Below, one piece after another: positions 1-10,556 of a stretch of DNA of 64,000 bases. The number at the start of each line of letters is the position of its first letter. Within the stretch, counting starts at the first letter, position 1. Position numbers and translations under genes: made by a program. Where the stretch lies: assembly GCA_963824595.1 (NCBI GenBank), contig CAWGPY010000002.1, positions 496,001 to 560,000 on the forward strand, written 5' to 3'. The DNA is from Cybelea sp963824595 (lineage in GTDB: Bacteria; Vulcanimicrobiota; Vulcanimicrobiia; Vulcanimicrobiales; Vulcanimicrobiaceae). The notes beneath the pieces are model-generated. The model was given only the letters and a program-made list of their open reading frames with translations. It ran no database searches and was not told where the DNA came from.

Positions 1-1
1 G

Positions 2-2086
<2,085 letters not shown>

Positions 2087-2103
2087 CGAAGCGCTGTGTA
2101 ACG

Positions 2104-2129
2104 AAGGGCGGCGCCAAGGCGCCGCCCTT
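2104..2129 (+). terminator. Hairpin terminator after the FecR/DUF6600 gene
   Basis: A perfect 12-bp stem (AAGGGCGGCGCC paired with GGCGCCGCCCTT) around a two-base AA loop lies 18 bp after the stop codon. Only a short T run follows, so it is a strong stem with a weak U tract. Confidence 0.75.
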
Positions 2130-2186
2130 TCGCTTGCAGAAACGTGGAAACAACACGACGCACGCTACTTAAGGAGGTCCCAACCC

Positions 2187-2762
2187 TTGATCAACTCGGC
2201 ACGCTTTTCACTAGGCGCCGCGGCGCTCTGCCTCGCCGCTGGCCTGCCAGCGCTGTCGGCCGCGCACGGCACGCAGGTCGCGATGGCGCAGGAGTCCGCG
2301 CACGTCACGACCCCGCATCCGATCAGGGTCGCCGCCTGCAATCCGCAACGCAACGTTTCGTATAATTACGCCGGCTACACGCCCGCCTTCTACGGCCCCG
2401 CCATGTACGGCGGTGCCTGGTGGGGCTGGCCCTCGGTATACGGCCCGACGTACTACCAACCGCCCGTCGAAAACGACCCCACGCTCGGCATTGACTACAC
2501 GAACGCCACCGACGTCGTGATGCATCAGATCGAGTTCGGACTGATCGTGCGCGGCGCGCTCGTCGCCGAAGTCAAGGACGTCGGCACGTTCTCGCCGGGC
2601 GCGGAGATCAAGCACAAGTTCGGCCTGAGCCCCAACGTGTTTCCGCTCCAGACGAGCTACGCGAAGTGCGTTCCGCTGAAGATCACGTTTGCGGACGGCT
2701 CGAAGTGGAAGAATCCCCACCTGCCCGCCTATAAGGCGAGCATGTACGGCCACCCGCACTAG
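2187..2762 (+). CDS. Secreted hypothetical protein with Tyr/Gly-rich start
   Basis: The start is TTG at 2187, chosen because a perfect AAGGAGGT Shine-Dalgarno lies at 2171-2178 and the N-terminus it gives (INSARFSLGAAALCLAAG..) is a clear signal peptide; the frame upstream of it is only a shadow of the preceding gene. The mature protein (191 aa in all) has a Tyr/Gly/Pro-rich stretch at ~65-95 and then a compact region with DVVMHQIEFGLIVRG and FADGSKW. No family was recognised. It lies between a terminator and gdhA and is probably its own transcript. The predicted location is periplasmic or extracellular. Confidence 0.7.
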   Translation: MINSARFSLGAAALCLAAGLPALSAAHGTQVAMAQESAHVTTPHPIRVAACNPQRNVSYNYAGYTPAFYGPAMYGGAWWGWPSVYGPTYYQPPVENDPTLGIDYTNATDVVMHQIEFGLIVRGALVAEVKDVGTFSPGAEIKHKFGLSPNVFPLQTSYAKCVPLKITFADGSKWKNPHLPAYKASMYGHPH

Positions 2763-2778
2763 CCGAGAAATAAGGACG

Positions 2779-4050
2779 ATGGCTCAGGATGTTTCCGCGG
2801 TCCAAGCGCGCGAGAACGTTTGGGAGATGGCCCAGCAGCAGCTCGACGAGGTCGGGCTGCTCATCGGGCTCAACGAATCGCTGCACGGCTACCTGCGCGT
2901 TCCCAAACGGGTGCTCGAGGTATCGGTGCCGGTGCGCATGGACGGCGGAAGCTTCCGCATGTTCACCGGGTACCGCGTGCAGCACAACCTGTCGCGCGGT
3001 CCCGGGAAGGGCGGCATTCGCTTCCATCCCGACGTGACGCTCGACGAGGTCAAGGCGCTCGCGATGTGGATGACGTGGAAGTGCGCCCTGGTCAACATTC
3101 CCTTCGGCGGCGCCAAGGGCGGCGTCATCTGCAATCCCAAGGAGATGTCGCTGCAGGAGCTCGAGAACCTGACGCGGCGCTTCACCTCCGAGATCTCGAT
3201 CATCATCGGGCCGGAGAAAGACATTCCGGCGCCCGACGTCTACACCACGCCGCAGATCATGGCGTGGATCATGGACACGTTCTCGATGGAGCACGGATAC
3301 TCGATTCCGGGCGTGGTCACCGGCAAGCCGCTCTCGATCGGCGGTTCGCTCGGACGCGACAAGGCCACGGCGCGCGGCTGCATGTACACGGTTGACGAGG
3401 CGATGGAAGTGAACGGCATGACGATCGAGGGGGCGCGCGTGGCGATTCAAGGGTTCGGCAACGCCGGGCTCTACGCGGCGCAGCTCATGGCCGAGCGCGG
3501 CTACAAGATCGTCGCCGTCTCCGACTCGTCGGGAGGCGTGTCGAACGATCGCGGCCTCGACGTCAAGGGACTGATCGCGCACAAGGGCGAGACGGGCTCG
3601 GTGGTCGGGTTCACCGGCGGCGAGCGCACCGATAACCGCGAGGTGCTGGAGTTCGATTGCGACGTGCTCGTTCCGGCGGCGCTCGAGAAGGTGATCACGC
3701 GCGAGAACGCTCCGCGCATTCGCGCCAAGATCGTCGCCGAAGCCGCCAACGGGCCGACGATGCCCGACGCCGACGACATCCTGTTCGATCGCGGCATCAT
3801 GGTGCTGCCGGACATCCTGGCCAACGCGGGCGGCGTGACGGTTTCGTACTTCGAGTGGGTGCAAGACCTGCAGGCGAACTTCTGGGAAGAAGACGAGATC
3901 AACGAGCGCCTCAAGCGGAAGATGACGCGGGCGTTTCGCGAGACGCACGAGCAGGCCAAGCGTCACAACGTTTCGATGCGCAAAGGAGCGTACTGCGTCG
4001 CGGTAGCGCGAGTCGCCGAGGCGACGAAGCTCCGCGGCCTCTACCCCTGA
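2779..4050 (+). CDS. gdhA: Glu/Leu/Phe/Val dehydrogenase family, probable glutamate dehydrogenase
   Basis: This 423-aa protein has the usual length for a hexameric bacterial glutamate dehydrogenase, which interconverts glutamate and 2-oxoglutarate plus ammonia using NAD(P). The N-terminal dimerisation/substrate domain contains GPGKGGIRFHP, the MTWK lysine (about K101) and the catalytic NIPFGGAKGG loop (about K113). The C-terminal Rossmann domain shows the AIQGFGNAG nucleotide-binding loop and the conserved ANAGGVTVSYFEWVQ segment. ATG at 2779 begins MAQDVSA with AAGGAC upstream. The stop overlaps the proposed start of the AlkB gene by 4 bp, suggesting co-transcription. Coenzyme preference cannot be read from the sequence. 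Confidence 0.95.
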   Translation: MAQDVSAVQARENVWEMAQQQLDEVGLLIGLNESLHGYLRVPKRVLEVSVPVRMDGGSFRMFTGYRVQHNLSRGPGKGGIRFHPDVTLDEVKALAMWMTWKCALVNIPFGGAKGGVICNPKEMSLQELENLTRRFTSEISIIIGPEKDIPAPDVYTTPQIMAWIMDTFSMEHGYSIPGVVTGKPLSIGGSLGRDKATARGCMYTVDEAMEVNGMTIEGARVAIQGFGNAGLYAAQLMAERGYKIVAVSDSSGGVSNDRGLDVKGLIAHKGETGSVVGFTGGERTDNREVLEFDCDVLVPAALEKVITRENAPRIRAKIVAEAANGPTMPDADDILFDRGIMVLPDILANAGGVTVSYFEWVQDLQANFWEEDEINERLKRKMTRAFRETHEQAKRHNVSMRKGAYCVAVARVAEATKLRGLYP

Positions 4051-4625
4051 CGCAGCTCGGGCTCTTCGGCGCCGGCCGGCGCACGCTGGTCGACGACGAG
4101 ACCGGCACGATCGTCTACATCGCGGCGTTCGCCGGCGCCGCCGTCGCCCGCACGTGGTTTGCGTCGTTGCGCGAAGGCGTCGAGTGGCAGTCGGAGCGAC
4201 GCCGCATGTACGACCGCGACGTTGACGTGCCGCGGCTCGTCGCGCGCTATCCCCTGGACGACGCGGAGTTGCCGCCCCCCATCCCGGAGATCGCGGGCCG
4301 CGCGTCGGCGGCGACGGGCACGCCGTTCAACAGCGTGGGCCTCAACCTGTATCGCGACGGCCGCGACAGCGTCGCGCCGCATAACGACCACCTCTACGAG
4401 ATCGTCGCCGGACACCCGATCGCGCTGCTGTCGTTAGGTGCGACGCGCTTGATGACGATCCGCGGCAAGAGCCGGCCCCGCAGAGTGTTGGATACCGATC
4501 TCGAAGACGGCAGCCTGCTGCTGATGAGCTACGACACCCAGCTGAACTACGATCACGGCGTTCCGAAGACGCGCGCCGCGGTCGGGCCGCGCATCAGCGT
4601 CGCGCTGCGGGTGCGGCCACGGTAG
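4047..4625 (+). CDS. alkB: AlkB-family 2OG/Fe(II) dioxygenase
   Basis: Encodes a ~192-aa oxidative demethylase of the AlkB family, which removes alkyl lesions from DNA or RNA bases using 2-oxoglutarate and Fe(II). The iron ligands appear as HND (H112, D114) and YDHG (H170); the 2OG-binding arginine region is RISVALRVR near the end; the FNSVGLNLYRDG segment is the family's nucleotide-lid region. No ATG, GTG or TTG exists near the N-terminus in this frame. The best-placed start is CTG at 4047, giving a (M)TQLGLFG beginning typical of the family and a 4-bp overlap with the gdhA stop. The start is therefore inferred. Confidence 0.85.
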   Translation: MTQLGLFGAGRRTLVDDETGTIVYIAAFAGAAVARTWFASLREGVEWQSERRRMYDRDVDVPRLVARYPLDDAELPPPIPEIAGRASAATGTPFNSVGLNLYRDGRDSVAPHNDHLYEIVAGHPIALLSLGATRLMTIRGKSRPRRVLDTDLEDGSLLLMSYDTQLNYDHGVPKTRAAVGPRISVALRVRPR

Positions 4626-4717
4626 AGGCGGCGCCGTGGGAGGGCGAGATCGAGGTCGGCGCCGACCTCGCCGCGCGTCTGGTCGAGGCGCAGTTTCCGC
4701 AGCTGCATCCGGTCGCC

Positions 4718-5539
4718 GTGCGTCCGCTCGGCTACGGCTGGGATAACGCGGCATATCTCGTCAACGACGCCTACGTCTTTCGCTTTCCGCGGCGAACGAT
4801 CGCCGTGGGCTTGATCGAAAACGAGGCGCGGATTCTGCCGCGCATCGCGCCGGCGCTGCCGGCGCCCATTACCGCGCCGTGCTTCGCGGGCGTTGCCTCG
4901 CGCGAGTATGCGTGGTCGTTCTCGGGCTATCCCGCGCTCGGCGGCGTCGCGCTATCGGCGCTGCGGCCGACCGCCCGCGAGTCGGTTGGCGTCGCGGGCG
5001 ATCTCGGCGCGTTCGTGCGCGCGCTGCACGCGGTGGACTGCGCGCCGCTGCTGGCCGCGGGCCTGCCCGGCGACGTCATCGGCCGTCTCGACCATCCCCG
5101 CATGCGGCCGAAGGTCGTCGCGCGCTTGACCGAGCTGGAGTCGGCGGGTCTGCTGCGCGACGCAGCGCCGCTGCTCGAACTGCTCGATCGCATCGCGCCG
5201 GGTGCGCCGCGCCTCGACCGCCGCACCGTGGTGCACGGCGATCTCTACGCCCGCCACCTGCTGGCCGACGCCGAGCTGCGTTTGTGCGGCGTCATTGACT
5301 GGGGCGACGTCCACTTCGGCGAGCCGGCGCTCGACCTGTCGGCCGCGTTGGCCATCTTCGAGGGCGAAGCGCGCGACGCGTTCTTCGCCGCGTACGGCCC
5401 GGTGGACGACGCGACGCTCGAGCTCGCGCGCTATCGCGCCGTCTACCACAGCGCGATGGTGGCGCACTACGGCTACCGGATCGCCGACGCCGATCTCGTC
5501 CACATCGGCCTGCGAGGCTTGCGCGTTGCGCCGGCGTGA
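4718..5539 (+). CDS. Aminoglycoside/macrolide phosphotransferase-like kinase
   Basis: A protein-kinase-fold small-molecule phosphotransferase (APH/MPH family). Visible signatures are the N-lobe LGYGWDNAAYLVN..YVFRFPRR, the catalytic loop VVHGDLYARHLL and the metal-binding IDWGD. The natural substrate is unknown; many chromosomal members have no proven resistance role. GTG at 4718 is the only canonical start, yet the open frame continues upstream through LAARLVEAQFPQLHPVAV, which looks like genuine N-lobe sequence, so translation may begin at CTG 4679 or earlier. It follows alkB closely on the same strand. Confidence 0.8.
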   Translation: MRPLGYGWDNAAYLVNDAYVFRFPRRTIAVGLIENEARILPRIAPALPAPITAPCFAGVASREYAWSFSGYPALGGVALSALRPTARESVGVAGDLGAFVRALHAVDCAPLLAAGLPGDVIGRLDHPRMRPKVVARLTELESAGLLRDAAPLLELLDRIAPGAPRLDRRTVVHGDLYARHLLADAELRLCGVIDWGDVHFGEPALDLSAALAIFEGEARDAFFAAYGPVDDATLELARYRAVYHSAMVAHYGYRIADADLVHIGLRGLRVAPA

Positions 5540-5547
5540 CGCAGACG

Positions 5548-5937
5548 CTAGGTGGGGACGGGCATCGGAGTCGGCGACCCCGAGGGCTCCGGCGTCGGAC
5601 CGTAGACCGCCTCTGCCGCCGTGCAGACCGTCTTGTTGGAGAGATGGAAATCCACGAGCGGCTCGCCCTGCAGCGTCGTGGCGGTGCCGCCGACCGCGAC
5701 CGGCTCGCCGAACGGCAGTGCGATGCGGTTGTAGAGCAGGTCGGTCTGACGCGTGAGCGCGTGAATCGAACGGTCCGTGAGGATGTTGTCGTCGAACCAC
5801 TTGCACGTGTCGGCCGCGCCCCCCGGCAGGGCCGCGTAGATGAAGAGGATCGTCTGCTGCGTCTGCGCGTGCGCGGCGCCCGCCGCCAGGAGGACGATCG
5901 CCGCGAAGGCGGCTGCCGCGGCCGATGGACGTTTCAT
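5548..5937 (-). CDS. Small secreted hypothetical protein
   Basis: 129 aa starting at ATG 5937, giving the signal peptide MKRPSAAAAAFAAIVLLAAG ending at AHAQ. The mature part has CKWFDDNILTDRSIHALTRQTDLLYNRIALPFGEPVAV and later TVCTAAEAVYG, so it holds two cysteines that may pair. The end is Pro/Ser/Thr-rich. The longer open frame upstream lies inside the phosphoribosyltransferase gene and was not used. No family recognised. It sits 8 bp downstream of that gene and is probably co-transcribed. Confidence 0.7.
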   Translation of the reverse strand: MKRPSAAAAAFAAIVLLAAGAAHAQTQQTILFIYAALPGGAADTCKWFDDNILTDRSIHALTRQTDLLYNRIALPFGEPVAVGGTATTLQGEPLVDFHLSNKTVCTAAEAVYGPTPEPSGSPTPMPVPT

Positions 5938-5945
5938 AAGCGGTA

Positions 5946-6578
5946 CTACGCAGCCAAGAGGCGGCGCACCTCGTCGTCGCTCGTCTGCTCGAAGTTGGCG
6001 TAGTAGAGGCCGACGGCGTGAAAGGGCTCGGGCGTCGCGAGGCAGACGACCCGATCCACGACGTCGCGGAGGCTCGCGCACGTGCGGAGCGCCGCCACCG
6101 GCACGGCCGCGACGATCGCCGCCGGCTCGCGCGCGCGCAGCGCCATCGCGGCCGCTCGCATCGTCGCTCCGGTCGCGAGGCCGTCGTCCACTACGATAAC
6201 GGTCTTGCCGTGGAGATCGGGCTCGGGGCGCGTGCCGCGGTACGCTTTCTCGCGCCGCCGAACCTCGTCGAGCTCGCGGGCGACCACCGCATGCAGCGTC
6301 GCCGGACCGATGCCGAGGTTGTCGATCAGTTGCTCGTCCACGATGCACGTGCCGTCGCCCGCGACGGCGCCCATGGCGAGCTCCTCGTGTCCGGGAACGC
6401 CGAGCTTGCGAACGACGTAGACGTCGAGCGGCGCGCCGAGACGCCGCGCGATCGCGTGCCCGATCGGAACCCCTCCGCGCGGGAGCGCGAGCACGACGAC
6501 GGCGGGATCGCCCGCGTAGGGCGCGAGCGCCTCGGCGAGCTGCCGGCCGGCGTCGGCCCGGTCCGCGAAGAGGTGCAC
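5946..6578 (-). CDS. Phosphoribosyltransferase domain protein
   Basis: A ~210-aa type I PRTase-fold protein. The PRPP-binding loop is VIVVDDGLATGATM; VVVLALPRGGVPIGHAIA and the VYVVRKLGVPGHEELAMGA segment match the family of stand-alone PRTases often found near stress genes. GTG at 6578 is chosen because it lies 1 bp after the stop of the upstream phosphoesterase gene and begins VHLFADRADAG, matching family N-termini. An ATG at 6629 would add 17 unconserved residues. The substrate base is not identifiable. Confidence 0.82.
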   Translation of the reverse strand: MHLFADRADAGRQLAEALAPYAGDPAVVVLALPRGGVPIGHAIARRLGAPLDVYVVRKLGVPGHEELAMGAVAGDGTCIVDEQLIDNLGIGPATLHAVVARELDEVRRREKAYRGTRPEPDLHGKTVIVVDDGLATGATMRAAAMALRAREPAAIVAAVPVAALRTCASLRDVVDRVVCLATPEPFHAVGLYYANFEQTSDDEVRRLLAA

Positions 6579-6579
6579 C

Positions 6580-8010
6580 TTATTCGGGAACGCCTCCGTC
6601 GTGCTCGATGATCTCGCGCATGAGATCACCTTCCGCGGCGGAGCCGCCGCAGTGGGCCTTCGGCGGAAGCTGCGCGGCCGTAAACTTGTTCGGCGACTGC
6701 GAGAAGCTGAAGCTGTCGCCGAGCGAGTTGGCGGTCGCGTCGGTCGTGCCGAGCGATCCGAGATCGAACGTGTCCTCGATGAAGCGCAGGATGCTGCCGT
6801 AGTTATACTCCGTGTGCGAGACGGTGTGCGGACGCGCGAACGGCGAGATCATGATCAGCGGAATGCGCATGCCCATGCTCGTGTAGTTGACCTGCGGCGG
6901 CGGAACCGGATCGTACCAGCCTCCCCAGTCGTCCCAGAGCAAGATGACGGCGGTGCTGTTCCAGTACTTGCTCGTGCCGATGGCGTTGAGCACCTGCGTG
7001 ACCCAGCGCGGGCCGCCGTTGCAGCCGCTCGCCGGATGGTCGGAGTCGAAGAGCGTCGGGATCACCCACGACACCGCCGGCAGCGTTCCGCCCTTGAGAT
7101 CGGCGAAGACGTTGGTGTTCGGAGTGCTGATGTGATTCTTCCAGTCGGGGCCGTTGCGGAACTTCTTGATCGCGTCGAAGCCGTTCCACGCGGCCCCCGA
7201 GAAGTCGAAGTTGGGTTTGGTCGAGTCGAGGCCCTGTTCGACGTAGAAGAGGTACGACACGTGCTTCGCGTCGAGCAGATCGGCGATCGTCTTGTACTCC
7301 GTGAAGCACGGGAACGGGCCGAAGAAGTTCTCCTTGCCGTTGGTCATCAGCACCGGCGTGCTGGTGCCGGGCGGAGCGTCGCATCCCCACGGCGTCTGGT
7401 TCGGCTGGTCGGTGAGCGACTCGTGACCGTTGATTTGAACCGTTCCGGAGAGGATCAACTGGTGGGCGATGAAGCTCGACGCCGTATCGGTGAGGAACAT
7501 GTCGTCGGCCAGCGTGTATTGCGACGCGAGGTCCCAATACGGCTTGGTCTCTTTCCGATCCACGTAGGCGTAGGGATAGAGCTTGGCATACTCGCCCTGG
7601 CCGCCTTGTCCCTTACGGATCAGGTTGAAGCCGTCCATCTGACAGACACCGGAGGCGTTGGCGTCGCACTCGATCTTGAACCCGTTATGGCTGTGATCGA
7701 TGTCAACGCCGAAGTTCGGCTTGCCGGTCTTCAGGTTGACCGGACGAAGGTTCACGATATGGCTGCCCGTGCACCACTTCGCGCCGACGCCCTCGGGGCT
7801 GCACGGGCCCTCGAGCGCGCTCGTGGCCCCGGGAAAGCCCGCGAACAGATTGTTGAAGCTGCGATTCTCCTGCATCAGGATGACGATGTGCCTGATCCCC
7901 GCGGGCGCCGGCCCCACGGACGGCGTCGTTGACGAGGTGGTGCATCCGGACGCGGCGGCGAGCACGCCCGCCAGCGCCGTTACAAAGACGAGAGCGCGGA
8001 ACCGATTCAT
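6580..8010 (-). CDS. Phosphoesterase (phospholipase C / acid phosphatase family) lipoprotein
   Basis: 476 aa, PF04185-type metallo-phosphoesterase that hydrolyses phosphate esters or phospholipids outside the cytoplasm. The N-terminus is a lipoprotein signal with the lipobox LAAASGC. The metal-binding IVILMQENRSFNNLFAG motif follows at ~45-60; DIDHSHNGF, DDWGGWYDPV and the terminal IEDTFDLGSLG are also family landmarks. The start ATG 8010 has a GGGAGGA Shine-Dalgarno. It is transcribed divergently from the sedolisin at 8108; both are exported hydrolases, so joint use in scavenging is plausible. Confidence 0.92.
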   Translation of the reverse strand: MNRFRALVFVTALAGVLAAASGCTTSSTTPSVGPAPAGIRHIVILMQENRSFNNLFAGFPGATSALEGPCSPEGVGAKWCTGSHIVNLRPVNLKTGKPNFGVDIDHSHNGFKIECDANASGVCQMDGFNLIRKGQGGQGEYAKLYPYAYVDRKETKPYWDLASQYTLADDMFLTDTASSFIAHQLILSGTVQINGHESLTDQPNQTPWGCDAPPGTSTPVLMTNGKENFFGPFPCFTEYKTIADLLDAKHVSYLFYVEQGLDSTKPNFDFSGAAWNGFDAIKKFRNGPDWKNHISTPNTNVFADLKGGTLPAVSWVIPTLFDSDHPASGCNGGPRWVTQVLNAIGTSKYWNSTAVILLWDDWGGWYDPVPPPQVNYTSMGMRIPLIMISPFARPHTVSHTEYNYGSILRFIEDTFDLGSLGTTDATANSLGDSFSFSQSPNKFTAAQLPPKAHCGGSAAEGDLMREIIEHDGGVPE

Positions 8011-8107
8011 GAATCCTCCCAGTGCGCAGTGATGTCGCGTGCGTATTCGACGCAGGAAAAGGTAAAGTCTTGTCGCAGCTTGCTTGGCACTAAAGGACGG
8101 AGGTTAC

Positions 8108-9298
8108 ATGCGATTTAGAGCGATTGCTGTAGTGACTCTGGTTACCGCCCTGACGGCGTGCAACGGCGCGTCGAACGCGGTGCCTTCCAGCTCGGGTACC
8201 AGCGCGGCCGGCCGGACTGCGGCACAGATGGGCCTGTGGCCGCGACCCGGACCGGCGGCGCCGGTCTGCGGCGCGGCGCGAACGGGTTTCGCGCGGTGTC
8301 AAGCGTGGGTTCGCACCGACATCGCCGGCAAGGTGCGCGGCGACGCGACGCCGAGCGGCTACGCTCCGAGCGATCTGCAGACCGCCTACAACCTTACGTC
8401 GTACAGTCAGGGCAACGGCGCCGGCGCGACCGTCGCGATCGTTGACGCGTACGACGATCCGAACGCCGAGGCGGATCTCGGGGTCTACCGCGCGCAGTAC
8501 GGGCTCGCGCCGTGCACGTCGGCGAACGGCTGCTTCGCGAAACAGAAGTACGGCAGCACCACCAACACGGGGTGGGCCGAAGAAGAGTCGCTCGACGTCG
8601 ACATGGTGTCGGCGATCTGTCCGAAGTGCAAGATCCTGTTGGTCGAGGCGTCGTCGGCATCAACCTCGGCGCTCAGCACCGCGGAGACCTATGCGACGTC
8701 GCACGCCGGCTACGTGAGCAACAGCTGGAGCGGCAACGAGGGCTCGAAGAGCTACGACGGCGACTACAACGTGAGCGGCGTGGCGATCACGGCGGCGACC
8801 GGCGACAGCGGCCACAACCGCACCGCGCAGTGGCCCGCGATCCTTCCCTCGGTCATCGGCGTCGGCGGCACGAGCCTCACCAAGATCAGCCCGCGCACCG
8901 AATCCGCGTGGTCGGGTGCGGGCAGCGGATGCAGCACCGTCTATGCGAAGCCGAGCTTCCAAAGCGGCATCAGCACCGGCTGCTCGAAGCGCGCCGAGGC
9001 CGACTCGTCGGCGGTTGCCAACCCGAACACCGGCGTCGCCGTGTACGACTCGTTCCACGAGAGCGGTTGGCTCGTGTTCGGCGGCACCTCGGTCGCGACG
9101 CCGATCACCGCCTCGGTATTCGCGCTCGCGGGCAACCCGAGCACGAACAATCCGGGCAACCTCTACTCGCACAAGGCGAACCTCAACGACGTCACGACCG
9201 GAAGCAACGGCAACTGCGGCGCGCCGTTGTGCAAGGCCGGCACCGGCTGGGACGGACCCACCGGGCTGGGAACTCCAAACGGCATCGCGGCGTTCTAG
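8108..9298 (+). CDS. Sedolisin-like (S53) serine protease, lipoprotein
   Basis: 396 aa. ATG at 8108 is set by GGAGG at 8099-8103 and begins a lipoprotein signal peptide (lipobox LTAC). The catalytic domain shows the S53 pattern: VAIVDAYDDPNAEADL, the Glu/Asp pair in GWAEEESLDVDM, the oxyanion Asp in ATGDSGHN, and the nucleophile in FGGTSVATP. Sedolisins are usually active at acid pH. The activation prodomain expected in many members is very short here: only ~65 residues precede the domain. It faces the phosphoesterase across a 97-bp divergent promoter region. Confidence 0.9.
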   Translation: MRFRAIAVVTLVTALTACNGASNAVPSSSGTSAAGRTAAQMGLWPRPGPAAPVCGAARTGFARCQAWVRTDIAGKVRGDATPSGYAPSDLQTAYNLTSYSQGNGAGATVAIVDAYDDPNAEADLGVYRAQYGLAPCTSANGCFAKQKYGSTTNTGWAEEESLDVDMVSAICPKCKILLVEASSASTSALSTAETYATSHAGYVSNSWSGNEGSKSYDGDYNVSGVAITAATGDSGHNRTAQWPAILPSVIGVGGTSLTKISPRTESAWSGAGSGCSTVYAKPSFQSGISTGCSKRAEADSSAVANPNTGVAVYDSFHESGWLVFGGTSVATPITASVFALAGNPSTNNPGNLYSHKANLNDVTTGSNGNCGAPLCKAGTGWDGPTGLGTPNGIAAF

Positions 9299-9317
9299 CG
9301 CGATCGTCGCCGCGGCG

Positions 9318-10109
9318 ATGGCGCTGGCCGGCGCCGTCCCGCGGCCGGCGATGGCCGTCGACACGATTCCGTTCACCGACGTCAAGGGCGGCCTGATTCA
9401 GGTCTCCGGAACGGTCGACGGGCAGGGGCCGTTTCCCATGCTCGTCGATTTGGGCGCGGGCGTTGACGTGCTTTCGACCCCGGTGGGGCGGCGCTTCGTG
9501 CTCGTCAACGGAAAATACGTGAGCCTGCGGCTCACCGGCGAACGCGTGGACCTGCCGATCGGCAAGGTGCTGACGTTCGCGATGAACGGCGTCGCGATCG
9601 ACGCGCCGCGCGTCGGAATCTGGAAAGGCCTCGACGGCACCGGAATCGACGGTCTGATCTCGGCCACCGCGTTCCGGAACATCACGACCACGTTCGACTT
9701 TCGCAACCACACGATCGTGATCGAGGACGCGCAGACGTTCCCCGAGCGCGTTCGCATGGACGCGCGCGTGCCGGTAGTGATGCAAGACGACCTCGGCATC
9801 GCGCTCGGGCTCTTCGCGCGCTTCGATTTCGGCAACGGCAAGACCGGGCTCTGCGAGATCGACACCGGCGCGCCGGGCATCACGCTCGACAAGACGTTTG
9901 CGGCGGCCGCGGGTCTCAACCCCGGCGGCGGCTCGAAAGGCAGCGTTCCGTCGGTGACGATGGTGGGCGCGCCCGCGACCAAGATCGAGCAGCCGGCGGT
10001 AGCCTTCGGCGATTTGATCTACGACTGCAACGTGGGCAACTCGTTCTGGGCCGGCCGCAGCTTCACGCTCGATCTGCCCAATCATTGGATCTACGTCCCG
10101 CCGGCGTAG
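9318..10109 (+). CDS. Secreted retropepsin-like aspartic protease
   Basis: 263 aa with a short signal peptide (MALAGAVPRPAMA) from ATG 9318, 19 bp after the sedolisin stop. Two half-domains are visible. The first has MLVDLGAGVDVLS, where the usual Thr/Ser of the D-T/S-G motif is Leu. The second has the canonical CEIDTGAPGITLD. GIDGLISATAFRN and GNSFWAGRSFTLDLPN are the matching flap/terminal strands of the bacterial PF13650/PF13975 type proteins. The aspartates of both motifs are present, but the first motif is atypical, so activity is uncertain. Probably co-transcribed with the sedolisin. Confidence 0.8.
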   Translation: MALAGAVPRPAMAVDTIPFTDVKGGLIQVSGTVDGQGPFPMLVDLGAGVDVLSTPVGRRFVLVNGKYVSLRLTGERVDLPIGKVLTFAMNGVAIDAPRVGIWKGLDGTGIDGLISATAFRNITTTFDFRNHTIVIEDAQTFPERVRMDARVPVVMQDDLGIALGLFARFDFGNGKTGLCEIDTGAPGITLDKTFAAAAGLNPGGGSKGSVPSVTMVGAPATKIEQPAVAFGDLIYDCNVGNSFWAGRSFTLDLPNHWIYVPPA

Positions 10110-10191
10110 GAGTGCACGCCTGCTCGGCGCGTCCGATTAGGATGCCATTGGACTGAGTTTACGGCTCCGAGGCGAGGGTATCAAAACCAAC

Positions 10192-10554
10192 ATGAGACTC
10201 TTCACACCAATCGCTTCGCTGGCCGCAACGGCAATCGTCATCGGCGCCGCCATGTCGCCGCTCGCGTCGCGGGCGCAATACGCTCCGACCGACGTGCCGC
10301 CGTATACGACCTGGCAACCGGACTGGAACGCGAACCACTACGACCGCCATCACGTCATACTCGGCACCGTGGCCGACTTCTCGCCGTACCGATTGACGGT
10401 GATGCGGCGCAACGGGAACGCGGAAACGATCGACCTCAAGCACGGAACGGTGATCTATCCGACCGGAGCGACGCCGGCTGCGGGCGAGCGCGTGGCGCTC
10501 GTGGGATACTATAGCAACGGAACCTTCATCGCCAACCGGGTGATCCTGCACTAG
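10192..10554 (+). CDS. Small secreted hypothetical protein with OB-like strand pattern
   Basis: 120 aa from ATG 10192; residues 1-28 form a signal peptide ending at SRAQ. After a Pro/Trp-rich linker, HHVILGTVADFSPYRLTVMRRNGNAETIDLKHGTVI and GERVALVGYYSNGTFIANRVIL give alternating beta strands resembling small OB-fold exported domains (DUF5666-like). That assignment is tentative. The downstream gene starts 3 bp after its stop. Confidence 0.7.
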   Translation: MRLFTPIASLAATAIVIGAAMSPLASRAQYAPTDVPPYTTWQPDWNANHYDRHHVILGTVADFSPYRLTVMRRNGNAETIDLKHGTVIYPTGATPAAGERVALVGYYSNGTFIANRVILH

Positions 10555-10556
10555 CC

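Noticed and set aside
3657..4046. N-terminal extension of AlkB into gdhA
   Set aside because: The residues are frame-shadow Arg-rich sequence without AlkB similarity.
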